Assembly: GCF_015330165.1 (NCBI RefSeq) | Contig: NZ_JADDXT010000002.1 | Coordinates: 2,383,646-2,447,645 of the forward strand | Length of the DNA stretch: 64,000 nucleotides | Source: Zobellia roscoffensis | Lineage (GTDB): Bacteria; Bacteroidota; Bacteroidia; Flavobacteriales; Flavobacteriaceae | Direction of reading: 5' to 3' | Shown here: piece after piece, positions 9,280-19,400 of the stretch | How the letters are laid out: each line of letters begins with the position of its first letter | How positions within the stretch are numbered: the first letter of the stretch is position 1 | The notes under the pieces: generated by a model | What the model saw: only the letters and a program-made list of their open reading frames with translations | Databases searched by the model: none | What the model was told of the DNA's origin: nothing | Translations under genes and position numbers: made by a program

Positions 9280-10161
9280 ATGAGTGTTCCAAGTATTGAA
9301 AAAACGTTAACTCCAAAGGAAACTTTTATATATAAAGACCTAATTGGTCCTTTTTTTAACCCCAATTGGCACTTTCATCCTGAGTTTCAGATTTCATACA
9401 TTATGGAGGGTGAAGGTACCCGGTTTATTGGAGACCATGTTCAGAATTTTAAGAAGGGAGATTTGGTTATGACAGGACCTAATTTACCGCACTTATGGAG
9501 AAATGATAATGCCTATTTTAAGAAAGATAGTGGGTTGTCTACTAGAGGGTTGGTGATTTACTTTGATCATGTGCTTTTAAGTGAGCCTCTTCTTGAGATG
9601 GAAGAGTTTTATAAAATTAATAAACTTGTTGCGCACTCATTACGCGGAATAGAATTTCATGGGGAAACAAGAGAAATTATAATAAGGTTTCTTTTGGACC
9701 TTGATAAACAAAAGGGGTTTAAGCGGATTTTAAAACTTTTGGAAATTTTAGATACGTTAGCAAATAGTACGGAATATTCAATATTAGCTAGCCCTAACTA
9801 TATGAATGCGTTTAAAGGAGGCGATGCAGAAAAAATGCGTAAAGTATATGATTATGTAATGACAAATTTTAAGACCAATATATCTCTAGATGAAGCATCG
9901 AGCTTGTTAAATATGACTACTACTTCTTTCTGTAGATACTTTAAGCCTAGGGCCAATAAGACTTTTACACGTTTTGTGAATGAAATACGAATAGGGCATG
10001 CAAGAAAATTATTGTTGGAAGATAATTTTAATATTTCTCAAATTAGTTATGAGTGTGGTTATAACGCCTTATCCAATTTTAATAGACAATTTAAGTCTAT
10101 TACAGATATGAGTCCGCTTGAGTACAGAAAGTTATTTTTAAATATTCAAACTCCAGTCTAG
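9280..10161 (+). CDS. AraC family transcriptional regulator with N-terminal cupin
   Basis: A 293-aa regulator. The N-terminal cupin (about 20-110) has the HFHPEFQISYIMEGEGTRF ligand-pocket pattern and GDLVMTGPNLPHLWRN. The C-terminal pair of helix-turn-helix motifs (about 187-288) shows the AraC signature (ARKLLLEDNFNISQISYECG, then NFNRQFKSITDMSPLEYRK). It is transcribed divergently from the heme lipoprotein gene and sits between it and the epimerase operon. It is the obvious candidate for binding the GAnAAAAAAGTAYCAA sites found before three operons of this locus. The inducer is presumably a sugar and the sign of regulation is not readable. Activation is favoured because those promoters lack a -33 TTG. 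Confidence 0.93.
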   Translation: MSVPSIEKTLTPKETFIYKDLIGPFFNPNWHFHPEFQISYIMEGEGTRFIGDHVQNFKKGDLVMTGPNLPHLWRNDNAYFKKDSGLSTRGLVIYFDHVLLSEPLLEMEEFYKINKLVAHSLRGIEFHGETREIIIRFLLDLDKQKGFKRILKLLEILDTLANSTEYSILASPNYMNAFKGGDAEKMRKVYDYVMTNFKTNISLDEASSLLNMTTTSFCRYFKPRANKTFTRFVNEIRIGHARKLLLEDNFNISQISYECGYNALSNFNRQFKSITDMSPLEYRKLFLNIQTPV

Positions 10162-10196
10162 TCTTATAAAAGTGAGTGGAATTTACCTTGGAATAG

Positions 10197-10261
10197 GGAA
10201 AAAAAGTATCAACCTTTAAGAAAATAAAGGAATTTTGAAGTTTCATTAAGTGCTAGATTTG
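10197..10261 (+). promoter_or_regulatory. epimerase operon promoter: shared operator plus -7 box
   Basis: GGAAAAAAAGTATCAA (10197-10212) is followed after exactly 41 nt by TAGATTTG (10254-10261), a TAnnTTTG box. It lies 107 bp before the epimerase start codon. Motif, orientation and spacing equal those of the susC and heme lipoprotein promoters. Confidence 0.72.
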
Positions 10262-10368
10262 TTAATTGCTTAGAATTTATAGCGCATAATAGTCAAATAC
10301 GGAAGAAAGGCGCAGTAAAATTTAGCTTTTACAACATATATACTAGATTTTAAATTAACCATTATAGA

Positions 10369-11214
10369 ATGAAAATAGGAATGAATATGTTGCTGTGGAC
10401 AAACCATGTCACGGAGCAGCACTTTGGTATTGTAGATACACTAAAAGAAACCGGATACGACGGCGTTGAACTTTTTTTTGGAGAGGGTAGTGAAAAATAC
10501 TATTCGCAATTAGGAAATCATTTTTCGGGTATGGATATGGGTATTACTGGGGTAGCGTCTTTATCTGCAGAACAGAATATAGCTAGTCCTGATAAAAAGG
10601 TTAGAGAAGCAGGGTTAGAGCGTTTAAAGTGGTCTATTGATATGGGTGCGGCAGCTAATGCAGAGGTTTTATGTGGTCCGTTTCATTCTACTTTCGCCTT
10701 GTTTACAAGACAGCCACCTACTTTAGAGGAAAAAAAATGGAGCAATGAGATGTTGCTAAAAGCAGCTGAGTATGCCAAAGGTGCCAATATTGTGCTTACC
10801 CCTGAAGCCGTTAATAGATTTGAGTGTTACCTATATAATACAATGGCAGATTTAGGTGATATGGTAAAAGAAGTAAATCATCCAAATTTGGGTGCCATGT
10901 TTGATACTCATCATGCCAATATTGAAGAGAAAAGCCAATCTGGAGCTATAAAAACCATAGCTCCGTATTTAAAGCATGTGCATATTAGTGAGAACGATAG
11001 GGGAACACCTGGTAGAGGCCAGATAAACTGGCCAGATGTTTTTACAGCCTTAAAAGAAATTGAATACAAAGGTTGGGTGACTATAGAGGCATTTAGCACA
11101 ACCATACCTGAATTTGCCAACGCTATTAATGTATGGCGAAATTACTCTCCCGTAGAAGAAGTATATACAGAAGGATTTAAACTCATATCCGAAGGATTGG
11201 GAATGACCAAATAA
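10369..11214 (+). CDS. D-tagatose 3-epimerase-like sugar isomerase/epimerase (TIM barrel)
   Basis: A 281-aa protein of the xylose isomerase-like TIM-barrel superfamily. The residues known from D-tagatose/L-ribulose 3-epimerases occur at a constant offset of six: Glu146 (LTPEAVNRFE), Asp179 and His182 (MFDTHH), His205 and Arg211 (KHVHISENDRG), and Glu240 (VTIEAFS). The metal site and both catalytic glutamates are therefore intact. No signal peptide is present, so it acts in the cytoplasm. It leads an operon with the ThuA gene 22 bp downstream. Members of this superfamily in sugar-oxidation clusters can also be lyases or isomerases of 3-keto sugars, so 3-epimerase is the nearest match rather than a proven activity. 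Confidence 0.88.
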   Translation: MKIGMNMLLWTNHVTEQHFGIVDTLKETGYDGVELFFGEGSEKYYSQLGNHFSGMDMGITGVASLSAEQNIASPDKKVREAGLERLKWSIDMGAAANAEVLCGPFHSTFALFTRQPPTLEEKKWSNEMLLKAAEYAKGANIVLTPEAVNRFECYLYNTMADLGDMVKEVNHPNLGAMFDTHHANIEEKSQSGAIKTIAPYLKHVHISENDRGTPGRGQINWPDVFTALKEIEYKGWVTIEAFSTTIPEFANAINVWRNYSPVEEVYTEGFKLISEGLGMTK

Positions 11215-11236
11215 GCACCTTTAAAACTTGAACAGA

Positions 11237-12358
11237 ATGAAAAATGTATTGCCAATTGTTATTTGTCTATTTTTATTTGCGTGTAAAGAGCAGAAAAACA
11301 CCGTAACAAAAGAACCTGAAGTGGCTCAAGAGGTAGATTCTCCAAAAAAGTGGTTAACCTTTGAAGGTGCCGATGAAAATGCGAAACATATTGTAATGAT
11401 TTCGGGAGATGAAGAATACCGTTCAGAAGAAGCTTTGCCGCAATTGGCAAAAATTCTTTCTAAACATCATGGTTTTAAATGTACCGTTTTGTTCGCTCAA
11501 GAAGAGGATAAGCCTGGTATTATTAACGCCAATTATGTAAAGAATATTCCAGGTTTGGAAGCTTTGGCTTCGGCAGATATGATGGTGGTTTTTACGCGTT
11601 TCCGTGCGTTGCCGGATAACCAAATGAAATTTATTGATGATTATTTAAAATCAGGAAAGCCGGTAATGGGGCTTAGAACGGCTACTCATGCATTCAATTT
11701 TCCTAAAGATTCAGATTCCGACTATGCATATTATAGTCATAATTATGAAGGTGATAAAATAGAGTGGCATGGCGGGTTTGGACGTTTGGTTCTTGGTGAA
11801 AAATGGATTAGTCATCATGGTCACCACAAACACCAAAGTACAAAAGGTATGGTTGCTATAGGGGCCAATACAACCGGTATTACTAACGGTATTTCTGATG
11901 GTGACGTTTGGGGTGCTAGTGATGTGTACGGTGTAAGGCTTCCTCTTCCTGGAGATTCTCAGCCTATCATTTTAGGTCAGGTAATGAACAGAAAGGGCGA
12001 ATTTGATGAAAGTGATGTCTTTTATGGAATGAAACCTACCGATGACGAAATAGCAACGACCAATAAAGACGGAGAGAATCTTGGAGATGAATTAATGCCG
12101 GTAACTTGGATTAAGAGTTATCAATTACCAGAGGGAAAAAAAGGGAAAGCTTTTACTTCTACCGTTGGTGCTGCAAATGACCTTTTAATAGAAGGAACAA
12201 GAAGGTTATTGGTAAACGGTGTATTTTGGTCTCTTGACTTAGAAATACCGGAGAAAGCAGACGTAACTTTAGTAGGTAACTATGAGCCAACTAAATTTGA
12301 ATTTAGAAAAGAGGACTATTGGCCAGCAAAACAGGTGAGTATAAAAAGTTTTGAGTAG
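11237..12358 (+). CDS. ThuA-domain lipoprotein
   Basis: An exported protein of about 373 aa with a class I glutamine-amidotransferase-like ThuA fold, a family often found in sugar-utilisation clusters but with no settled biochemical role. The ATG at 11237 gives a compact lipoprotein signal (KNVLPIVICLFLFACKEQ). A TTG nine bases upstream would add only three residues. The ThuA core runs from about residue 45 (HIVMISGDEEYRSEEALPQL) through VVFTRFRALPD and GKPVMGLRTATHAF to the His-rich ISHHGHHKHQS segment. It starts 22 bp after the epimerase stop codon and shares its promoter. Predicted lipidation places it in the envelope. Confidence 0.85.
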   Translation: MKNVLPIVICLFLFACKEQKNTVTKEPEVAQEVDSPKKWLTFEGADENAKHIVMISGDEEYRSEEALPQLAKILSKHHGFKCTVLFAQEEDKPGIINANYVKNIPGLEALASADMMVVFTRFRALPDNQMKFIDDYLKSGKPVMGLRTATHAFNFPKDSDSDYAYYSHNYEGDKIEWHGGFGRLVLGEKWISHHGHHKHQSTKGMVAIGANTTGITNGISDGDVWGASDVYGVRLPLPGDSQPIILGQVMNRKGEFDESDVFYGMKPTDDEIATTNKDGENLGDELMPVTWIKSYQLPEGKKGKAFTSTVGAANDLLIEGTRRLLVNGVFWSLDLEIPEKADVTLVGNYEPTKFEFRKEDYWPAKQVSIKSFE

Positions 12359-12525
12359 TAGTTGGCTAAAGTCTATACTTTATGAAAATAGCTTAGTGCA
12401 TAAGAGATAACCACACTAAATTGTACTTGCAACAAAAAAGGGAACATTTAGTTAAGAGTTATGGCGATTTTCCATGATATGAATTTATGTTTTTGGAAAA
12501 CTCTAGTGTAAACTTAAAACTGAAT

Positions 12526-13962
12526 ATGAAGTTAATAGTAAGCGTATTTTTTGCATTGAGCACTTTGTTAAACTGTGCTGAAAAAGAGAGAAGAGCAGGT
12601 CTTGAAACTGCAAATCCAGAGAAACCAAACATTATCTTGCTTATGGCAGATGATCAAGGCTGGGGAGATACAGGTTATAATGGGCATTCACATTTAAATA
12701 CGCCTAATCTAGATAAAATGGCAAGTAATGGAGCTGTTTTTGAACGTTTCTATGCCGCATCAGCCGTGTGTTCTCCAACAAGGGGTAGTGTTATGACTGG
12801 TAGGCATCCTTTGCGCTATGGAATATGTCATGCCAATTGCGGTCACATAAAACCGCAAGAGATTACTTTGGGTGAAATGGTAAAAGATGTGGGCTATACT
12901 ACAGGTCATTTTGGAAAATGGCATTTAGGCACGTTAACACGTGATACGGTAGAGGCAAATAGAGGAGGAAGACCAAAATTTGATGGAGAGTATGCGCCGC
13001 CTTGGGATCATGGATTTGACGTTAATTTTGTTACCGAATCTAAAGTACCAACTTGGAATCCTATGATTACACCGCCACAATCATCTGGTGACGTCAATGG
13101 AGACTTGGTTGAAGGGATGCCTTTTAATACTTCGTACTGGACAGGGCCTGATGAAATAGCAACGGATAATTTAGAAGGAGATGATTCTCGGATAATTATG
13201 GATAGGGCTATTCCTTTTATTGAGAATGCTGTAAAAAGCAAAAATCCTTTTTTAAGTATTATTTGGTTTCATACGCCACATTTGCCGGTTATCGCTGGAG
13301 ATGAAGATCGTAACCTTTATAAAGATCTCTCCGAGGACCAACAACATTACTATGGGGTTATTTCGGCTATGGATAAACAGGTAGGGCGTCTTAGGGCTAA
13401 ATTGAAAGAATTGGGTATAGCAGAGAATACCATTCTTTTTTATACGAGTGATAACGGCCCTGAGGGAAAATCGGTTTCCGGTAGAACCCAAGGAATAACC
13501 AAGCAACTTAAAGGAAGAAAAAGAAGTCTATATGAAGGTGGCATACGTGTGCCGGGAATTATGGAGTGGCAGGGTAAGATAGCACCCGGCATCAAAGTAG
13601 AAGTTCCTTGTTTCACATCAGACTATTTTCCAACTATAGCAAATATACTAAACGTCGATTTAAAGAAAAATGAGCGTCCGTATGATGGAATCGATTTGCT
13701 ACCCATTGTACAGGGAAAAGTTAAACAAAGGACTGCTCCTTTAGCTTTTGAGTTTAAAAATCAGGCTGCGTTAATGGACAATGAGTATAAGATTTATAGT
13801 AATGATACGGGAAAACATTTTGAACTTTATAATATTAAGAATGATCCGGGTGAAAAAATAGAACTTTCCAAAGATCAACCTGAAATATTAGAGGCAATGA
13901 CCTTTGTTTGGAGAGAATGGAAAATTTCTCAGGATAATAGTGCCCAAGAAAATGATTATTAA
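12526..13962 (+). CDS. Sulfatase (formylglycine-dependent), lipoprotein
   Basis: A type I sulfatase of about 478 aa. The active-site motif CSPTRGSVMTG carries the Cys that is oxidised to formylglycine (residue 82 from this start). The metal-binding MADDQGWGD block precedes it, FGKWHLG follows, and the late FYTSDNGPEG block gives the second Asp-Asn metal pair. The ATG at 12526 was chosen because it gives a short lipoprotein signal ending LSTLLNC. An ATG at 12487 would add 13 residues ahead of it. It removes sulfate esters, probably from an algal sugar, in the periplasm. It follows the ThuA gene by about 170 bp and may share its transcript. Maturation needs an anSME or FGE encoded elsewhere. 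The exact sulfate position attacked is not readable. Confidence 0.93.
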   Translation: MKLIVSVFFALSTLLNCAEKERRAGLETANPEKPNIILLMADDQGWGDTGYNGHSHLNTPNLDKMASNGAVFERFYAASAVCSPTRGSVMTGRHPLRYGICHANCGHIKPQEITLGEMVKDVGYTTGHFGKWHLGTLTRDTVEANRGGRPKFDGEYAPPWDHGFDVNFVTESKVPTWNPMITPPQSSGDVNGDLVEGMPFNTSYWTGPDEIATDNLEGDDSRIIMDRAIPFIENAVKSKNPFLSIIWFHTPHLPVIAGDEDRNLYKDLSEDQQHYYGVISAMDKQVGRLRAKLKELGIAENTILFYTSDNGPEGKSVSGRTQGITKQLKGRKRSLYEGGIRVPGIMEWQGKIAPGIKVEVPCFTSDYFPTIANILNVDLKKNERPYDGIDLLPIVQGKVKQRTAPLAFEFKNQAALMDNEYKIYSNDTGKHFELYNIKNDPGEKIELSKDQPEILEAMTFVWREWKISQDNSAQENDY

Positions 13963-14001
13963 TCCGGACGGTGTTTTTAAAAACAAGATGCTCTTGGTCA
14001 T

Positions 14002-14862
14002 TTAAGATTTAATAGTATATCTTTTGTCACGGGCCTTGTAAGCAACATTCATTACGAGGCCTGCGATAATTAAGAGTATACCAACTAAGCTCCAGATAGT
14101 ATATATTTCACCTAGCCACATAAAACCAATTAGTCCGGTAAAAAGTACTTCTAGGTACTTAAAAGGTGCAACAAGGTTGTTTGATGCTATTTGAAACGCT
14201 TTGGTCATGTACAATTGACCAATGAATCCGAAAAAACCTAAAGTTGAAAGAAACAACCAATCTATTCCTATTGGATTTTGCCAATATGGAATCATTAATA
14301 GTCCTCCAAAAATAGTAGCTGTAAACATGAAGTAGTTCACAATAACAATAGGATGGTCTCTTTTTCCTATTTTACTGATGATAATGTAGACGAGACCGCT
14401 AAGGACGGCCGCACCAAAAACAAGTGTGAGCCCGGTACTGTCTAAATGAGTATCCAAACCTTTTAGCGTAAGAACTCCAATAAAAGAAACAATAAAGAAT
14501 AACCATTGAATAGGCTTTACCTTTTCCTTTAGAAGGAATATAGCAAAAATAGCCGAAAAAATGGGGGCTAGGTATCGTAATGAAACGGCCGTTCCGGCGG
14601 AAAGGTATTTCAAAGACATAAAAAATAGGGTCATTGAGCTCGTTCCAACAATGGCTCTAAGAACAAGTAATTTCTTGTTGTTCCCCAATATGGGAATCTT
14701 TAATTGCTTCAGGATAGCCATGGTGAGAATAAAGGAACCAAAACCTCTAAAGAATACAATTTGATAAACACTATAGTGCTGTAATTGCTTCACGGCAACA
14801 TTCATTAGAGTGAAGGCTAAAGCACTAATAATCATATAAAAGAGAACTTTTTTAATGTTCAT
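14002..14862 (-). CDS. EamA/DMT family transporter
   Basis: A 286-aa inner-membrane protein with about ten hydrophobic helices arranged as two EamA repeats (first about 1-135, with SMTLFFMSLKYLSAGTA; second about 145-280, with FIGQLYMTKAFQIASNNL and FKYLEVLFTGLIGFMWLGE). This is the drug/metabolite exporter family, and the substrate cannot be assigned. The ATG at 14862 was preferred to one at 14922, because the longer version would read through the terminator of gltD and adds a poor N-terminus. It stands alone, convergent with the sulfatase. Confidence 0.88.
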   Translation of the reverse strand: MNIKKVLFYMIISALAFTLMNVAVKQLQHYSVYQIVFFRGFGSFILTMAILKQLKIPILGNNKKLLVLRAIVGTSSMTLFFMSLKYLSAGTAVSLRYLAPIFSAIFAIFLLKEKVKPIQWLFFIVSFIGVLTLKGLDTHLDSTGLTLVFGAAVLSGLVYIIISKIGKRDHPIVIVNYFMFTATIFGGLLMIPYWQNPIGIDWLFLSTLGFFGFIGQLYMTKAFQIASNNLVAPFKYLEVLFTGLIGFMWLGEIYTIWSLVGILLIIAGLVMNVAYKARDKRYTIKS

Positions 14863-14902
14863 AACAGAAGCAGATACTGTTTTTACTACGAGAATGGTAG
14901 TA

Positions 14903-14938
14903 GATAAAAAAATCCAACCCAATTTAATTGGGTTGGAT
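14903..14938 (-). terminator. gltBD terminator
   Basis: On the minus strand atccaacccaat / attgggttggat form a 12-bp stem with a 3-nt loop, followed by a T run (plus-strand A's at 14906-14912). It lies 35 bp after the gltD stop codon. Confidence 0.9.
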
Positions 14939-14972
14939 CGTATAAAATCTAGTCTATAAAACTAACCCTGGG

Positions 14973-16439
14973 CTATACCCTTGGTAAATCTCCTTCGCCT
15001 TTTAATGGTAGGGCAGATTCTCCCATAAGGTAAGTGTCTACATGATATGCAGCTTGACGACCCTCTGAAATAGCCCAAACAATTAAGGATTGGCCACGTC
15101 TTTGATCACCAGCAGCAAATATACCCGGTACGTTTGTTTTATAATCAGCTTCGCTAGCTTTAATGTTAGTTCTGCCGTCCGCTTCAATACCTAATTGCTC
15201 GGCAATTGTCATTTCAGAACCAGTAAATCCTAATGCTAAAAGAGCTAGTTCACATTTCCATTCTTTCTCCGTGCCAGCAACTTCTTTTAGTTGTGGGCGT
15301 TGTCCTGGGGTTTTAATCCATTCTACTTCAGAAGTAACTAGTCCTGTTAAATTACCGTCCTTATCTCCCAAGAATTTTTTGGTAGATATGCTGAAAAAAC
15401 GTTCTGCACCTTCTTTATGAGAAGTACTCGTTTTTAAACGCATAGGCCAGAAAGGCCAAGGTTGTCCTTCAGGTCTTTCTACGGTAGACATTGGCATAAT
15501 TTCAAAGTTAGAAACAGAAGTTGCACCGTGTCTTATAGATGTTCCTATACAGTCAGAACCAGTATCACCACCACCAATAACAACAACGTCCTTGCCGGTA
15601 GCCATTATTTCATTTTCAAAAGTTTTGACTCCGTCTACTCTTCTGTTGTTTTGTGGTAAGAAATCCATAGCTTGGACAACACCTTTTAGGTCTGCACCTT
15701 CTATAGGTAGGTTTCTGCGAACAGTTGCTCCACCTGAAAGTACTACGGCATCAAAATCGTTTTTAAGATCCTCGCCAGAAATATCCTTTCCTACATGAAC
15801 ATCACATTTGAACTCTATACCTTCTTCTTCTAAAACTTTAAGCCTACGGTCTATGATGTGTTTTTCCATCTTAAAATCAGGAATACCATAACGCAAAAGA
15901 CCACCTGGTTTTTCGTCTCTTTCAAAAACGGTAACGGTATGGCCTGCACGGTTCAATTGTTGAGCGGCTGCAAGGCCAGCAGGACCAGAACCTACAACAG
16001 CTACCTTTTTGTCGGTTCTGTTTTTAGGAGGCTGAGCAACAATCCAACCTTTTTCAAAGGCTGTTTCAACAATGTTTTTCTCAATATTCTCAATAGTTAC
16101 CGGGTCTTCATTGATGCCTAATACACAGGCTTCTTCACATGGAGCCGGACAAAGTCTACCGGTAAATTCCGGGAAGTTGTTCGTTGAATGTAAAATTTGA
16201 GCTGCTTTTTCCCATTTGGCACGGTATACCGCATCATTAAAATCCGGAATTAAGTTCCCCAATGGGCAACCACTATGGCAAAACGGAATACCGCAGTCCA
16301 TACATCTAGCACCTTGATCTTTAAGTTCTGTTTCTTTTAGAGGAACAGTAAATTCATTATAATTTTTCACGCGATCTTCAACAGGCGCGTACGATTCTAC
16401 TTTTCTATCGAATTCCAAAAATCCTGTTATCTTTCCCAT
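14973..16439 (-). CDS. gltD: Glutamate synthase (NADPH) small subunit
   Basis: A 488-aa small subunit that passes electrons from NAD(P)H through FAD and iron-sulfur clusters to GltB. The N-terminal Cys-rich domain has CMDCGIPFCHSGCPLGN (about 42-58) and LCPAPCEEACVLG (about 96-108) for 4Fe-4S clusters. The FAD Rossmann motif is VGSGPAGLAAA near 149, and the NADPH site is VIGGGDTGSDCIG. Length is normal. It begins 9 bp after the gltB stop codon and ends before a strong terminator, so gltB-gltD form one operon. Confidence 0.97.
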   Translation of the reverse strand: MGKITGFLEFDRKVESYAPVEDRVKNYNEFTVPLKETELKDQGARCMDCGIPFCHSGCPLGNLIPDFNDAVYRAKWEKAAQILHSTNNFPEFTGRLCPAPCEEACVLGINEDPVTIENIEKNIVETAFEKGWIVAQPPKNRTDKKVAVVGSGPAGLAAAQQLNRAGHTVTVFERDEKPGGLLRYGIPDFKMEKHIIDRRLKVLEEEGIEFKCDVHVGKDISGEDLKNDFDAVVLSGGATVRRNLPIEGADLKGVVQAMDFLPQNNRRVDGVKTFENEIMATGKDVVVIGGGDTGSDCIGTSIRHGATSVSNFEIMPMSTVERPEGQPWPFWPMRLKTSTSHKEGAERFFSISTKKFLGDKDGNLTGLVTSEVEWIKTPGQRPQLKEVAGTEKEWKCELALLALGFTGSEMTIAEQLGIEADGRTNIKASEADYKTNVPGIFAAGDQRRGQSLIVWAISEGRQAAYHVDTYLMGESALPLKGEGDLPRV

Positions 16440-16448
16440 TTCTCGACT

Positions 16449-19400
16449 TTAAATAGTTTCTAATTTTTCTCTTTCCATACGTAACAATGCCTGTTTGTAT
16501 TCTTCTGGTAAAACCTTAACGAATTTAGGTAAGCAATCTTCCCACTTCTCTAAAATGCGCTGTGCAAGCGGACTTAAAGTAGCATTGTAGTGACTTTCGA
16601 TTAAATCTTTCAATTGCTTGATGTCCTCATCTTCGGTTACCGATAATAAGTTAAGGTCGTCGTTATTACATTTTTTCCTGAAGGTATTTTTAGCATCATA
16701 TATAAAAGCAATTCCACCGCTCATACCTGCACCAAAGTTTCTTCCAACTTCACCAAGAATCACGGCAACACCGCCGGTCATATATTCACAACCATGATCA
16801 CCAATACCTTCTACTACGGCTTTGGCACCGGAGTTACGAACGCAGAAACGTTCACCGGCCTTTCCGTTAATATAAGCACGACCAGCTGTGGCTCCATAAA
16901 GGGTAACATTACCCGTGATTACGTTGTCCTCTGGTACGATAGTAGATTTTTCAGGAACCTTAATAACTAGCTTAGCCCCAGATAAACCTTTTCCTAGATA
17001 ATCATTGGTATTTCCATTTACCGTCATGGTCAGACCTCTGGTGGCAAAAGCACCAAAACTTTGTCCTGCTGAACCTGTAAAGTTCAGTTTTAAAGTATTT
17101 ATCGGTAGCCCTTGTGCTCCGTACACTTTGGAAATTTCATTACTGATAATGGCTCCAACCGCACGGTCTGTATTTTTAATAGGAAAATCTAATGTTAGTT
17201 TTTCTTTTCTAAATAAAGATGGATTCGCTTTTGCGATGATATCAAATTCAATTGATTTATCAATATCGTGGGTTTGAGCTTGGGTATTGTAAAACTTAGT
17301 TCCGGCCGGTACATCAACTTCGTATAAAATCGGAGTTAAATCGATACCTGCAGATTTGTAATGGTCAATTGCTTTCTTACGGTCTAGCTTTTGAACTTGA
17401 CCAACCATTTCGTTGATGGTTCTAAAACCCAATTGAGCCATGATTTCTCGTAATTCTTGTGCCACAAAGTACATGTAGTTTACAACATGCTCTGGTTTTC
17501 CTGCAAATTTCTTACGTAATTCTGGGTTTTGAGTTGCAATACCTACTGGGCAAGTGTTCAAATGACATACACGCATCATAATACAACCTGAAGCTACAAG
17601 TGGAGCTGTGGCAAAACCAAACTCTTCTGCCCCTAATAAACACGCTACTGCAACATCACGACCTGTTTTGAGCTGACCGTCACATTCAAGAACGATTCTG
17701 TTTCTTAGGTCATTCATTACCAAGGTTTGCTGTGCTTCCGCAACACCAAGTTCCCATGGTAGACCTGCATGTTTTAATGAGGTTAATGGAGATGCTCCCG
17801 TACCTCCGTCAAATCCGGAAATAAGGACAACATCTGCTTTGGCTTTAGAAACCCCTGCGGCAACTGTACCTACACCAACCTCAGAAACTAATTTTACGTT
17901 TATACGTGCTTCTCTGTTGGCTGATTTTAAATCATATATCAATTGCGATAAATCTTCAATCGAATAAATATCGTGATGTGGTGGAGGTGAAATTAAACCT
18001 ACATAAGGCGTAGAGTTTCTAGTTTTGGCAATGGATGGGTTCACTTTAGGACCGGGTAATTGACCTCCTTCGCCTGGCTTGGCACCCTGTGCCATTTTAA
18101 TCTGTATTTCTTTTGCATTGGTCAGGTAATCGGAAGTAACTCCAAAACGACCTGATGCAACTTGTTTTATGGCGCTGTTTTTCCAGTCTCCCGTAGCGTT
18201 TTTGTAGAAACGCTCAGAATCTTCTCCTCCTTCACCCGAATTACTTTTACCTCCAATACGGTTCATGGCAATAGCCAAGTTCTCGTGGGCTTCTTTACTA
18301 ATAGACCCGTAAGACATAGCACCGGTCTTAAAGCGCTTTACGATTTCAGTCCATGGTTCTACCTCTTCCAATGGAATAGGGTCATAATTAGAGAATTCGA
18401 ATAAACCACGAATGGTCATCAAATTTTTTGACTGTTCGTTCACCATAGAAGAATACTCCTTATAGGTGTCGTTCTCATTACCACGTACCGCTTTTTGAAG
18501 TTTTGCAACCGTTAATGGGTTGAACATATGTTTTTCGCCATCACGTCTCCAACGATATTCTCCACCTATTTCTAGGTCAAGGTTGGCAGCAACTTCTTTT
18601 GTGCTAAAAGCTTTCTTGTGGCGCTTTGCAACTTCTTTCTCTATTTGATATAGACCGATACCTTGAATACGGGTAGGTGTATTAGGGAAGTATTTGTCAA
18701 CCACTTTACTGTTGATACCAATACACTCAAAAAGTTGAGAACCTCGGTATGAGTTCAACGTAGAAATACCAATTTTGTTCATTACTTTAAGAATACCCTT
18801 GCCAATAGCCTTGTTGTAATTCTTAACGGCCTCTTCAAAAGTAAAGTCGGTAATGTCATGCTCTTCTATCTGCTCTCCAATAATTTCGTTTACCAAGTAC
18901 GGGTTAATCGCACTGGCTCCAAAACCGAACAATAGGCAGAAATGGTGCACTTCTCTTGGTTCTGCAGACTCAATAATAACACTTAGTTTGCTTCGCTTTC
19001 CTAAACGCTGAAGACCACTGTTTACATAGGAACAGGCAAGTAGTGCAGGAATTGGTGCTTGGGATTCGTTTACATTTCTATCCGAAAGGATGATGATGTT
19101 CGCGCCCTGGTCAATAGCTTTAGATGCTTGGTCAAGAATAGACTCTAAGGCGTCTTCCAAACCGTTGTGACCTCTATTTATTTCGTAAAGGGTTGGGATG
19201 GAAACTACTTTATAGTCAGGACTAGCATCATAGTTTTTGATTTTATCCAAATCTTCTTTGGATATAACCGGATTCTGAATTTTTAGTTTTCGACAATGTA
19301 ATTCAGAGAAGTCGAATATATTGTGGTCACTACCTAGGGTAAGACTAATATCCGTAATCAATTCTTCACGAATACCATCCAAAGGTGGGTTCGTTACCTG

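Noticed and set aside
12359..12525. Fourth regulon promoter before the sulfatase
   Set aside because: A CAAAAAAGGGAAC stretch resembles the motif only loosely, and no TAnnTTTG box lies 41 bp after it.
13963..14001. Terminator between the sulfatase and the convergent DMT gene
   Set aside because: Only a short A/T palindrome (gtttttaaaaac) is present, with no stable G/C stem.
14863..14922. 20-residue N-terminal extension of the DMT transporter
   Set aside because: It would start inside the gltD terminator hairpin. The internal ATG at 14862 gives the usual family N-terminus.
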